A DNA stretch of 64,000 nucleotides from Chloroflexota bacterium (lineage in GTDB: Bacteria > Chloroflexota > Dehalococcoidia > Tepidiformales > Tepidiformaceae): assembly GCA_016234445.1 (NCBI GenBank), contig JACRBT010000002.1, positions 62,001 to 126,000 on the forward strand, in the 5' to 3' direction. Shown in pieces: positions 35,271 to 42,993 of this stretch. The notes beneath the pieces were generated by a model that worked only from the letters and a program-made list of their open reading frames with translations, was not told the DNA's origin and did not search any database. Every line of letters starts with the position of its first letter. The stretch's first letter is position 1. The position numbers and the translations under genes are program-made.

Positions 35271-36173
35271 TCACATGCCGATGAGGTCGGCGCGGGCGGT
35301 GATGTTTCGCATCAGCCGTGCGGAGGCGGCGTCGATCATGACGCCATCGACAGCGACGGCGCCGAGCCCCTTCGCCTCTGCTTCGTCCATCGCGGCGATC
35401 ATCTTGCGGGCGCGGGCGACCTGCTTCTCGGACGGCGAGAAGACCTCGTTCGCGATGCCGATCTGGGAGGGATGGATGCACCACTTCCCGGTGAAGCCGA
35501 GGACGCTGGCGCGAGTGCATTCGCGGCGGTAGCCGTCGGCGTCGCGGAAGTCGGCGAAGGGGCCGTCGATCGCTTCGATCCCCGCGGCGCGGGCGGCGAT
35601 GATGACCTGGTTGCGGGCGTAGTGCCAGACGTCGCCGGGGTAGTCGTTGCTGACGCCGCCGGTGGCGTCGGGGCGCACCCCCTGCGAGGCCGAAAAGTCG
35701 CCGGGACCGAAAATAATCGCTTCGAGGCGAGGCGTCGAGGCGGCGATCGGAGCGGCGTTGATCATCGCCTGGACCTCTTCGATAAGGACCTCGATGCCGA
35801 TCCGTCGCTGCCAGCGGTGCTTGGCCTCGATCTGCGTGAGGAGCGTGTCCACCCAGCGGACGTCCTCGGCGGTCTTCACATTGGGGACGATGATGACGTC
35901 GAGGCAGTCACCGGCCTCCTCGACGACATGGATGATGTCCTCGTAGCACCACTCGGTTTCGAGGTTGTTTACGCGGACGGCGCGCGTCTTGCGGCCCCAG
36001 TCGTGGGTGCGAAGGGCGTGGACCACCTTCGCCCGGGAGGCGACCTTCTCGTTCGGGGCGACGGCGTCTTCGAGGTCGAGGAAGACGAAGTCGGCGGCGC
36101 CGGCGGCGGCCTTCGCCATCATCTCCTCGCTGCTGCCGGGGGTGGAAAGCTCGGACCGGCGGATTCGTTGCAT
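35271..36173 (-). CDS. HpcH/HpaI-CitE family lyase, malyl/citramalyl-CoA type
   Basis: TIM-barrel lyase of 300 aa. RRSELSTPGSSEEMM, ADFVFLDLEDAVAPNEK, VNNLETEWCYEDI, IEVLIEEVQAM, and GKWCIHPSQI are the same blocks as in malyl-CoA/beta-methylmalyl-CoA lyases; the Chloroflexus enzyme also splits citramalyl-CoA to acetyl-CoA and pyruvate. Conserved Glu and Asp for Mg2+ lie in LDLEDAV and in the downstream FGPGDFS. An AAGGAG site precedes the ATG. It is the last catabolic gene of a six-gene operon with a CoA transferase and MaoC hydratases, which is why a citramalyl-CoA lyase role is suggested. Confidence 0.88.
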   Translation of the reverse strand: MQRIRRSELSTPGSSEEMMAKAAAGAADFVFLDLEDAVAPNEKVASRAKVVHALRTHDWGRKTRAVRVNNLETEWCYEDIIHVVEEAGDCLDVIIVPNVKTAEDVRWVDTLLTQIEAKHRWQRRIGIEVLIEEVQAMINAAPIAASTPRLEAIIFGPGDFSASQGVRPDATGGVSNDYPGDVWHYARNQVIIAARAAGIEAIDGPFADFRDADGYRRECTRASVLGFTGKWCIHPSQIGIANEVFSPSEKQVARARKMIAAMDEAEAKGLGAVAVDGVMIDAASARLMRNITARADLIGM

Positions 36174-36191
36174 GTGGTGTCTCCTTTTCTG

Positions 36192-37415
36192 TCAGCGGAT
36201 GGCGTGGCCGGCGCGGAAGGCGGCCACCTCCGCGGGTGTGAATCCCGCTTCGGCGAGGACGGCGTCGGTGTGTTCGCCGAGCAACGGCCCGCGGCCACGG
36301 GGGCCGGCGGGTGTTTCCGTCATCTTGATGGGACTGCCGGGAACGCGCACGGGGTGGTCCAGCCCGGGCTGTCCGATCTCGGGGAGCATGCCCCGGATGG
36401 CGACGTGCGGGTCGGCGATGATGTCGAGGATGTTGTTAGCGGGGCCGCAGGGGATCTTGCCGCCGAGTACAGCGACGACTTCGGCCTTGGTCCGGGTGGA
36501 GGTCCAGCGGGTGAGCTCTTCGCGGACGCGGGGGGCGTTGCGCACGCGGCTGGCGGCGCGGGCGAGGCTGTCGTCCCCGGCGAGGTCGGGCCGGTCGATG
36601 AGGAGACAGAGGCGGTGCCAGAGGTGGTCCAGCGGGGCGGCGATAGTGACCGCGCCATCGGAGGTGGGAAAGACGTCGAACGGGCAGAGGAAGGGATGGG
36701 CGTTGCCGGAGGGTTCGGTGACTTCGCCGAGGTAGTAGTAGCGATAGACAATCTGCTCGCAGAGCGCGAGGACGGTGTCGTACATGGCGACGTCGAGGAA
36801 CTGGCCCCGGCCGGTGCGGGAGGCCGAGTATACGGCGGCGACGATCCCGAGCGCGGTCATCATCCCGGGGACGATGTCGCCGAGGGCGGGGCCGGCGCGC
36901 ATGGGCTCGCCGGGGCGCCCGGTCATGCTCATGATCCCGCCCATCGCCTGGGCGACGACGTCGAAGGCGGGCCATTCGGCGTAGGGGCTCTCGCCGGTGC
37001 GGGGGTCCCCGAAGCCGCGAATGCAGGCGTAAACGATGCGGGGGTTCGCGGTCTGGACGGCCTCGTAGGAGAGCCCGAAGCGCTCCATCACGCCGACCTT
37101 GTAGTTCTCGACGATCACGTCGGCGTCGCGCGCCAGGCGGAGGACGATGTCGCGCCCGGCCGCGGTCTTCAGGTCGATGGCGACGCTGCGCTTGCCGCGG
37201 TTGATGCTCTGGAAATAGCCGCCGTAGGAACGGACGGTGTCGCCCGGGGCAAGGGCGTTCGCGCGCGTGGGGTCACCATCAAGGGGCTCGACCTTGACGA
37301 CGTCGGCGCCGAGGTCGCGGAGGAGCATGGTGCAGTAAGGCCCCGAGAGCATCTGCGTGAGGTCAATCACGCGGACGCCGTCGAGCGCGCCTGGAGGAAG
37401 CCCGGCAGAGTTCAC
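36192..37415 (-). CDS. CaiB/BaiF CoA transferase (itaconate-type candidate)
   Basis: Class III CoA transferase (407 aa). N-terminal LDGVRVIDLTQMLSGPYCTM and the catalytic Asp in AFDVVAQAMGGIM. The start was set at GTG because it overlaps the MaoC stop as GTGA, in the style of the other junctions of this operon; a TTG four codons earlier (37427) is possible. Context (lyase downstream, two MaoC hydratases upstream) suggests it activates a C5 dicarboxylate such as itaconate using succinyl-CoA. Confidence 0.88.
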   Translation of the reverse strand: MNSAGLPPGALDGVRVIDLTQMLSGPYCTMLLRDLGADVVKVEPLDGDPTRANALAPGDTVRSYGGYFQSINRGKRSVAIDLKTAAGRDIVLRLARDADVIVENYKVGVMERFGLSYEAVQTANPRIVYACIRGFGDPRTGESPYAEWPAFDVVAQAMGGIMSMTGRPGEPMRAGPALGDIVPGMMTALGIVAAVYSASRTGRGQFLDVAMYDTVLALCEQIVYRYYYLGEVTEPSGNAHPFLCPFDVFPTSDGAVTIAAPLDHLWHRLCLLIDRPDLAGDDSLARAASRVRNAPRVREELTRWTSTRTKAEVVAVLGGKIPCGPANNILDIIADPHVAIRGMLPEIGQPGLDHPVRVPGSPIKMTETPAGPRGRGPLLGEHTDAVLAEAGFTPAEVAAFRAGHAIR

Positions 37416-37897
37416 CGGTCGCCCCAATGGCTCCGGCGCTTCACAAGCACGTCACGGACGCCTTCGAAGACGACCTTGCCGTCCTGGTTGAGCCCGACGT
37501 GGCGGAAGCGGACGACGCCGGCGTCGGGGCGGTCGCTTTCGCTGGTCTCGACCACCTCCGTATAGGCGTAGAGGGTGTCGCCGTGGAAGACGGGCGAGCG
37601 GAAGCGGATGCCGTCGAGGCGAAGTTCGCGGAGGGCGTTCTCGGCCGTGTCCTGCATGGCGAGGCCGATGACCATCGAGGCCGTGATGCCGCCGAAGACG
37701 ATGCGGCGCTTGAGCGGGCCTTTCGCCATCTGGTCTTCGTTGAAGTGGCCCTGGGCGGTGTTCATCACCAGGTTCGTGATGAGGACGTTGTCCATCTCGG
37801 TGATGGTCTTGCCGCGGGCGTGGCGGAAGGCGTCGCCGGGCTTGAAGTCCTCGAAGAAGTTGTTGGCGCCGGTGAGGCTGGTCAGCGGGCCGGGCAT
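37412..37897 (-). CDS. MaoC-like hydratase, first of two in the operon
   Basis: Hot-dog protein of 161 aa. FFEDFKPGDAFRHARGKTI and NVLITNLVMNTAQGHFNED give the family pattern, though the usual N-P-H after the catalytic Asp reads NTAQGHF. Its ATG overlaps the dehydrogenase stop as TGATG. It resembles the second MaoC gene 1.1 kb upstream, so the two may form a heterodimer. A hydratase acting on itaconyl-CoA or mesaconyl-CoA is the role suggested by context. Confidence 0.84.
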   Translation of the reverse strand: MPGPLTSLTGANNFFEDFKPGDAFRHARGKTITEMDNVLITNLVMNTAQGHFNEDQMAKGPLKRRIVFGGITASMVIGLAMQDTAENALRELRLDGIRFRSPVFHGDTLYAYTEVVETSESDRPDAGVVRFRHVGLNQDGKVVFEGVRDVLVKRRSHWGDR

Positions 37898-39054
37898 CAA
37901 CGGTCCCCGATGATGCGGTCGGAGATGATCCGCAGCTGGATCTCGGAGGTGCCTTCGAAGATCTTCGTGAGGCGGGCGTCGCGCCAGTAGCGCTCGACGG
38001 GGAGGTCGGTGGTGTAGCCGTAACCGCCGTGGATCTGGAGGGCGTTGCTGGTGACGCGCTCCGACATCTCGCTGGCGAACCACTTGGCCATCGACGACTC
38101 CTTGTCGCAGCGGCGGCCGGTGTCGATGGCGTCGCAGACGAAGTAGTTGAGCTGGCGGGCGGCTTCGATTTCGGCGGCCATTTCGGCAAGCTTGAAGCGG
38201 ATGGCCTGGAAGCTGGCGATGGGCTTGCCGAACTGCACACGCTGCTTTGCATAATTCGTGGCGTCTTCGAGGCCGCCACGGGCAAGACCGATGGAGCGCG
38301 CGGCGGTGTGGGCGCGCGCTGTTTCGAGGAAGCCCATGGCTGACTTGAAGCCGCTGTCGTCGGCCCGGTCGGCGCCAAGGTGGCCGGAAAGGGGGACGCG
38401 GAAGTTGTCGAAGTGGAGTTCCCAGGTCTTCCAGCCGTGGTAGCCGATCTTGTTGATGGGGCTGCCGTTGATCCCGGGGGGCAGGCCGCCGCGCTCCTTT
38501 TCGAAGAAGAACATGGACGTCCCGGCGTGGCGGCGGGCAGGGTCGACCTCGCCGATGCGGCAGAGGACGGTCATGAAGTCGGCGCCGTCGGCGAAGGTGC
38601 ACCACATCTTGCTGCCGTTGAGGACCCACTCGTCGCCGTCGCGGGTGGCCCTGCAGCTGACGTTCGCGAGGTCGGAGCCGGCTTCGGGCTCGGAAAGGGC
38701 GACCGCGCCGAGGAATTCGCCGCGGGCCATGCGGGGGAGGTACTTCTGGCGCTGTTCTTCGCTGTAGCCGCCGCCGAGGCCGTTGCCGCGGGCGATGATG
38801 CTGGCGACGCTCATCCAGCCGCGGGCGAGCTCTTCGGCGACGATGATGTATTCGAAGGCGCCAAGCGCGAGCCCGCCGTACTTCTCGGGGATGCGCATCC
38901 CGAAGTAGCCGAGTTCGCCCATCTTGTCGCGGAGCGACATGGGGATGTCGCCCTTCACCTTGTCGAGTTCGTTGGCGACAGGGAGGACTTCCTTCATGGA
39001 GAAGTCGCGGGCGGTCTTCTGGATGAGGAGCCGTTCCTCGGTCATGTAGCTCAT
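37897..39054 (-). CDS. Acyl-CoA dehydrogenase
   Basis: FAD-dependent dehydrogenase of 385 aa. IPEKYGGLALGAFEY, AVALSEPEAGSDLAN, WVLNGSKMWCTFADG, and IFEGTSEIQ with the catalytic Glu are visible. Its 4 bp overlap with the second MaoC gene and 1 bp overlap with the first show translational coupling. A similar dehydrogenase gene is part of the Pseudomonas itaconate cluster, where its function is not fixed. Confidence 0.92.
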   Translation of the reverse strand: MSYMTEERLLIQKTARDFSMKEVLPVANELDKVKGDIPMSLRDKMGELGYFGMRIPEKYGGLALGAFEYIIVAEELARGWMSVASIIARGNGLGGGYSEEQRQKYLPRMARGEFLGAVALSEPEAGSDLANVSCRATRDGDEWVLNGSKMWCTFADGADFMTVLCRIGEVDPARRHAGTSMFFFEKERGGLPPGINGSPINKIGYHGWKTWELHFDNFRVPLSGHLGADRADDSGFKSAMGFLETARAHTAARSIGLARGGLEDATNYAKQRVQFGKPIASFQAIRFKLAEMAAEIEAARQLNYFVCDAIDTGRRCDKESSMAKWFASEMSERVTSNALQIHGGYGYTTDLPVERYWRDARLTKIFEGTSEIQLRIISDRIIGDR

Positions 39055-39542
39055 GATGGGCGCCTCCGGCGGGCAATCAGGTTGGTGCGGTGGAAGTCGA
39101 CGACGAGTTCGCCACGCTGGTTGTGGCCCTCGGTGTGCCAGGTGACGATGCCCTGGTCGGGGCGGCTTTCGGACTCGCGCATGTCGATGACGGTGCTGCG
39201 GGCGGTGAGGGTGTCGCCGGGGTAGCAGTCGCGGTGGAAGGTGAGGCCGTCGACGCCGAGGAAGAGCCCGCCCGCTTCGCTGAGGTCTTCGACAGAGAGC
39301 CCGAAGACCGTGAGGAAGACGAGGTTGGCGTTGAGGACGATGCCCGGGTGGCCGTGGTCGCGGGCGAGTTCGGCGTTGAAGTAGAGCGGGTTATAGCTGA
39401 GTGTGAGGCTGCTGAAGAGGCTGTTGTCGCCTTCGTTCAGGGTGCGGCCCCAGTGGTGTTTGAAGGCCTGGCCGAGTTCGAAGTCTTCGTAGGCGTGGCC
39501 TTTGGGCCAAAACCTGGCGCGGGTGGTGAGGTCTTCGGTCAC
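39051..39542 (-). CDS. MaoC-like hydratase, second of two in the operon
   Basis: Hot-dog protein of 163 aa. YEDFELGQAFKHHWGRTL, then GDNSLFSSLTLSYNPLYFN with the family Asn/Pro region, and GLTFHRDCYPGDTL. It overlaps MmgE/PrpD by 4 bp and the dehydrogenase by 4 bp. It differs from its partner in the catalytic loop (YNPLYF against NTAQGHF), so one subunit may be catalytic and the other structural. Confidence 0.86.
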   Translation of the reverse strand: MTEDLTTRARFWPKGHAYEDFELGQAFKHHWGRTLNEGDNSLFSSLTLSYNPLYFNAELARDHGHPGIVLNANLVFLTVFGLSVEDLSEAGGLFLGVDGLTFHRDCYPGDTLTARSTVIDMRESESRPDQGIVTWHTEGHNQRGELVVDFHRTNLIARRRRPS

Positions 39543-40924
39543 GCTGGCGCCCTTTCCCGGCCGGGCACGGCGAGGGCGGCCAATTCGGCGACGTCGCGGG
39601 CGCGGTCAAGGTCACGGACGGCGGAAAGCAGGGCTGCGGCGCCGTCGCGGCCAAGGACCGGCGTGGCGAGCGAGCGGAACTTCGCGGCAAGGCGGTCCCA
39701 CTGGCGGTCGAGGTCGGTGGCGGGGACGTCGAGGTTCACGCGCTCGACGAATTCGGCGCCGGTGCTGGTGGTCAGGCGCACTTCGGTGCCGGCGCCGATG
39801 CCCCCCGGCGCCGTGCTGGAGGCGGCGGCGACGGACACGCGGTCCCGGAGGGCGACGAGGTCGGCGCGGCGGACGGCGGCGTCGGTGAAGGCTTGCTCGC
39901 TGGTGTCGCCGGTGGCGAGGGCGAGGGCGGCGGTGAAGCGCAGGCTGAACTTCCCTTCGAGGGCGGTGGCGGGCTTCTGGATGTTGCACATCGAGAGGTG
40001 GCCGGGCGGGACCGTCAGCTGGATGGCGGCAACGTCACGGGGCTGGATGCCGTGGCTCTCCTTGAGGCGGAGGACGCCTTCGATGGTTTCGTGGGTGCCG
40101 TAGCAGGCGGCGTGGTACTTGAAGAGGACGCCGCGGATGGCGTAGTCGTCGCCGAGGCCGCGGAGGGCGCGCTCCGCATTTGGCGTTGTAGTTTGGGTGG
40201 CGCCGAATCCCTGGTGGGCTTCGAAGACATCGGGGGCGCTGGTGAATCCACGTGCGGCGAGGGTGGCGGCGAGGAGTCCGTTGGCGGCGGCTTTGCCCGC
40301 ATGGAGGGGCTTGCACATGGTCCCGAACATCGCTTTCAGGCCCGCGGCCTGGGCGCCGGCGATCCCCAACGCGTTCAGCCAGGCAGCTTCGTCGAGGCCC
40401 AAGAGGTGGGCGCAGGCGGCGGCGGAGCCGAACGTCCCGAGCGTGGCGGTGGCGTGGAAGCCGGTCGCGTAGTGCCCGGGCATGACGTAGGCGCCGGCGC
40501 GGCATTCGGTCTCAAAGCCGGCGACGAAGGCGGCGATAAGGTCGCGGCCCGTCGCGTGGCGGCCCTCGGCGAGGGCGAGGACGGCGGGGAAGACGGGCAC
40601 CGTCGGGTGGCCGCTCATCATCATCTGGACGTCGTCGAAGTCGAGGGCGTGGGAGGCGGCGCCGTTCACCAACGCCGCCTGGGCGAGGGTGACGCGCTCC
40701 GGGCGGCCCACCAGGCTCGCCCGCGGGGTGCCGCCTTCGTCCAGGGCCTGCTCCCGGAGGATGCGAGCCAAGGGCTCATCCGCGCCGGCGAGGGTGACGC
40801 CGAACCAGTCGAGGGCGCACTGTTTCGCGAGGAAGACGGCGTCGGCGGGGAGGGCTTCGTAGCTGATGCCGCGGACGGACCGGGCGATGTTCCGAGTGAG
40901 GCCGTTGGCCGCGCTTGCGTCCAT
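39539..40924 (-). CDS. MmgE/PrpD family protein
   Basis: A 461 aa member of the family that includes 2-methylcitrate dehydratase and cis-aconitate decarboxylase. The start is the ATG giving MDASAANGLTRNIARSV; the longer frame runs into the 38 bp repeat. Family blocks: ASHALDFDDVQMMMSGHPTVP, with the usual HALDFDD and GHP, and KPLHAGKAAANGLLAATLA. Its substrate is unknown; the operon suggests a C5 or C6 dicarboxylate. It is the first gene of the run that ends with the lyase. Confidence 0.86.
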   Translation of the reverse strand: MDASAANGLTRNIARSVRGISYEALPADAVFLAKQCALDWFGVTLAGADEPLARILREQALDEGGTPRASLVGRPERVTLAQAALVNGAASHALDFDDVQMMMSGHPTVPVFPAVLALAEGRHATGRDLIAAFVAGFETECRAGAYVMPGHYATGFHATATLGTFGSAAACAHLLGLDEAAWLNALGIAGAQAAGLKAMFGTMCKPLHAGKAAANGLLAATLAARGFTSAPDVFEAHQGFGATQTTTPNAERALRGLGDDYAIRGVLFKYHAACYGTHETIEGVLRLKESHGIQPRDVAAIQLTVPPGHLSMCNIQKPATALEGKFSLRFTAALALATGDTSEQAFTDAAVRRADLVALRDRVSVAAASSTAPGGIGAGTEVRLTTSTGAEFVERVNLDVPATDLDRQWDRLAAKFRSLATPVLGRDGAAALLSAVRDLDRARDVAELAALAVPGRERAPA

Positions 40925-40979
40925 GTTGGGCACCCCGGGGGAGGAATCAGGCGGCCGTTTCGTCGCCCCGCCTACTCTA

Positions 40980-41017
40980 GCGCCGGGCGGGCAAGCCATC
41001 CAGTGCCGCCACCGGGG
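40980..41017. repeat. 38 bp direct repeat, copy 1
   Basis: GCGCCGGGCGGGCAAGCCAT continues to an end ACCGGGG; a second copy at 42150-42187 differs at one base. The two copies lie 1,170 bp apart in the same orientation and frame a segment holding a secreted-protein gene and a broken transposase. Flanking bases differ at once on both sides, so the unit is well defined. Confidence 0.85.
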
Positions 41018-41061
41018 CTCACTCATGCCCGGTTGCCGGGCCGCGTTCACGTCCACTTCTG

Positions 41062-41838
41062 TCAGGTCCGCGGCGGCTTAAAGGGGAAGGGGGCGGCCGG
41101 GATCGCGCAGCCATCGGGGTAGATCCAGATCTCGATCGAGACGTTGACGTTCTCTGCCTCCCCGCTGTACGAACCATAGTGGCTGACGCACGGCCGCCCG
41201 ACCACAAGGGCGAGCGGCGTGTCGAAGACGAAGTAGTTCCCTCCCTGGCTCAGGTGATCGGGGAACACTGCCTTCATGTACTCGTCCAGGCTGCGCTTCT
41301 GGGTCGAAATCGGGTTCGCCAGGTCCCTGCAACCGCTGATCTGGTAAGACCACTCTGGGCCTCCAACCTCGATGACCACCAGCGGCGCTTCACCGTAATT
41401 CCAGATATCGTCGGTCCCCCCGATCCGAATGCCGCCGAGAGAGGCCTGCTGGCGCCTCCACTTGCAGCCTTCGTAGTCCTCACCGGCGCGGTCAGGCCAC
41501 GGATCGGTCCACCGGTAGATCTGGATACCGGAGTCCCTCGTCCCCCGGGGCAGAAAGTCCCCGGCGTCGAGCTGAAACTGGGTCCAGCGGTCCAGGCAGC
41601 AGGCCTCCGGCTCCGCGTCTCGTGCCTCTGCGCGGATGATGACGGTGTACCTGAGTGCCAGGGTCGGCTCGCCAACGTCCAGGTCCAGTTTGGCAATCGC
41701 CGGCACGTAAACCCGGATCGGGAGCAGCGTGATCTGCGAGCCGACGTCCGATCGGTCGGTAGTGAGCGATGCAACTGCCACCGCCCCGAGAAGCAGCACG
41801 AGCGCGGTCAGGGTCCGCACGTGGCCGACTCCTCCCAA
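41062..41838 (-). CDS. Predicted secreted protein, unknown family
   Basis: A 258 aa protein with a signal-like segment at residues 8-24 (LTALVLLLGAVAVASLT). The mature part has strand-rich stretches (LALRYTVIIRAEARD, NVNVSIEIWIYPDGC) and at least six Cys, several probably disulfide-bonded. Its last third contains acidic and Tyr-rich segments. No homolog is recognised. It lies between the two copies of the 38 bp repeat and may be part of a small mobile or duplicated block; codon use looks less uniform than in the neighbours. Confidence 0.6.
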   Translation of the reverse strand: MGGVGHVRTLTALVLLLGAVAVASLTTDRSDVGSQITLLPIRVYVPAIAKLDLDVGEPTLALRYTVIIRAEARDAEPEACCLDRWTQFQLDAGDFLPRGTRDSGIQIYRWTDPWPDRAGEDYEGCKWRRQQASLGGIRIGGTDDIWNYGEAPLVVIEVGGPEWSYQISGCRDLANPISTQKRSLDEYMKAVFPDHLSQGGNYFVFDTPLALVVGRPCVSHYGSYSGEAENVNVSIEIWIYPDGCAIPAAPFPFKPPRT

Positions 41839-41999
41839 TGGGAGAAGAGGTCCAACCGGCTTAGCGCCCGTTGGGCCAGTACGCCGTGCTGCATACCCGA
41901 ACCTCCGCTGCGGGCTTCGCTGTGCCAGGGCAAGTGTAGGCGGTCTGTCAAGCGGGTCAGCTCCTGGGCCAGCCCCTCGCGGACCTTTCAGGAGGCGGC

Positions 42000-42149
42000 G
42001 TGGTCCCGCCGGAGCGAGAGGCGGACAGCCAAGGAAGGATCTGCGTCAACGGAACTCAACAGGCCGTCGCCGAGTATGGCCTCGCGTTCCGTCGCCGCTA
42101 CGAGGCGGCGGGACCGGTCGAGAAGGCGCGGACCCTGGATGAGTTCTGT
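42000..42149 (+). pseudogene. Truncated transposase N-terminus
   Basis: The reading frame gives TQQAVAEYGLAFRRRYEAAG followed by PVEKARTLDEFC, resembling the start of IS-type integrase-core transposases, in which R-Y-x-x-A...K-x-x-x-L-D-E-F-C is followed by a TGYHRKYAI motif. Here the frame runs into the second copy of the 38 bp repeat instead and stops. Only about 50 residues remain and no inverted ends were found. The 402 bp between the secreted genes (41839-42240) otherwise shows nothing. Confidence 0.5.
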
Positions 42150-42187
42150 GCGCCGGGCGGGCAAGCCATCCAGTGTCGCCACCGGGG
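42150..42187. repeat. 38 bp direct repeat, copy 2
   Basis: Same unit as at 40980-41017 with one C-to-T change. It abuts the last codon of the transposase remnant, so it either broke the transposase or replaced its remainder. Confidence 0.85.
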
Positions 42188-42240
42188 ACGTATTCCCCTA
42201 TGAACGGTCGTCCGGGGATGACCGGGAAGGGCGCTGCGGC

Positions 42241-42888
42241 GTGGGTGCGAAGCACCGCCTGTTCGTGTTGGTCCTGGCGGCAACGGGCGCCCTGGTACTC
42301 GCTGCCCTCATGCTGGACGTACCGTTCGCTGGGCGCCCCGGGGCTGAGAGCCCGGGCGCACCGGCAGTGAGCGACGGTCAGCCGAGTGAGTACCCCTTCG
42401 AAGTGCACTGGTACTCGCAGGAGTTTGGCGTCTCCCTGGCGGAGGCGGCCCGCCGAATCGACCTCCAGCAGGCCTCCCACACCGTCAAGCAGCAGCTGCG
42501 GGCACTGGCGCCGGACCGGCTTTCCGCGGTCTGGCTCGAACACGAGCCCGAATTCCGGCTCGTGGCCTGGTACACGGGTAATCTGAATTCGTTGCCAGAT
42601 GCGTCGGACATCATCAAGGCAGCACCCTTGAAAGTGGAGCTGCGAGGGGGCGCGCCCTACGCCGAGTCAGAAGCCGGCAAGCGGGTCGAGTTGGTAGCTG
42701 CCGCGCTGCCGGCCGGGATCGACGCCGCGGGCTTGTACATGGATGAGACCACGGGCGTCATTCACGTTGAACTGCAACCGGGGGACCGTGGCCGTGGCGC
42801 GGAAGCCGCCCTGGCGGCCATGCTTTCCGCCAAAGTAGGAGGACCGGTGACAGTCGAAACACTCTCGGAGCGAGCCGGTGACGACTGA
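42241..42888 (+). CDS. Membrane-anchored protein resembling a peptidase S1 prodomain
   Basis: A 215 aa protein starting at GTG with an AAGGG site 9 nt upstream. Residues 6-28 (LFVLVLAATGALVLAALML) form a signal anchor. The extracellular part, starting WYSQEFGVSLAEAARRIDLQ, then LSAVWLEHEPEFRLVAWYTG, follows the pattern of prodomains of secreted trypsin-like proteases of actinobacteria (helix, 'W-x-E-H-x-P-E-Y/F' and beta strands), but no protease domain follows. It may bind or inhibit a protease, or be a remnant. No partner protease lies next to it. Confidence 0.55.
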   Translation: MGAKHRLFVLVLAATGALVLAALMLDVPFAGRPGAESPGAPAVSDGQPSEYPFEVHWYSQEFGVSLAEAARRIDLQQASHTVKQQLRALAPDRLSAVWLEHEPEFRLVAWYTGNLNSLPDASDIIKAAPLKVELRGGAPYAESEAGKRVELVAAALPAGIDAAGLYMDETTGVIHVELQPGDRGRGAEAALAAMLSAKVGGPVTVETLSERAGDD

Positions 42889-42993
42889 GGTCATGCGGCT
42901 ATGAGCGCCCGCGAACGCTGTCCCGGGATCGTTTTCGCGCTTGCGGCGATGGAGATCAAGGTGCGGCTGGCGTTCAGGGGCGAGTGACCGCCC

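Noticed and set aside
34941-37565. 874-residue open frame on the plus strand, and many similar long frames elsewhere
   Set aside because: They are opposite-strand shadows of recognised genes in GC-rich DNA, with Gly/Ala/Asp/Val-rich composition and no family motifs.
40980-41017. 38 bp repeat as an integron attC site
   Set aside because: No core GTTRRRY sequence and no paired inner/outer symmetric sites were seen.
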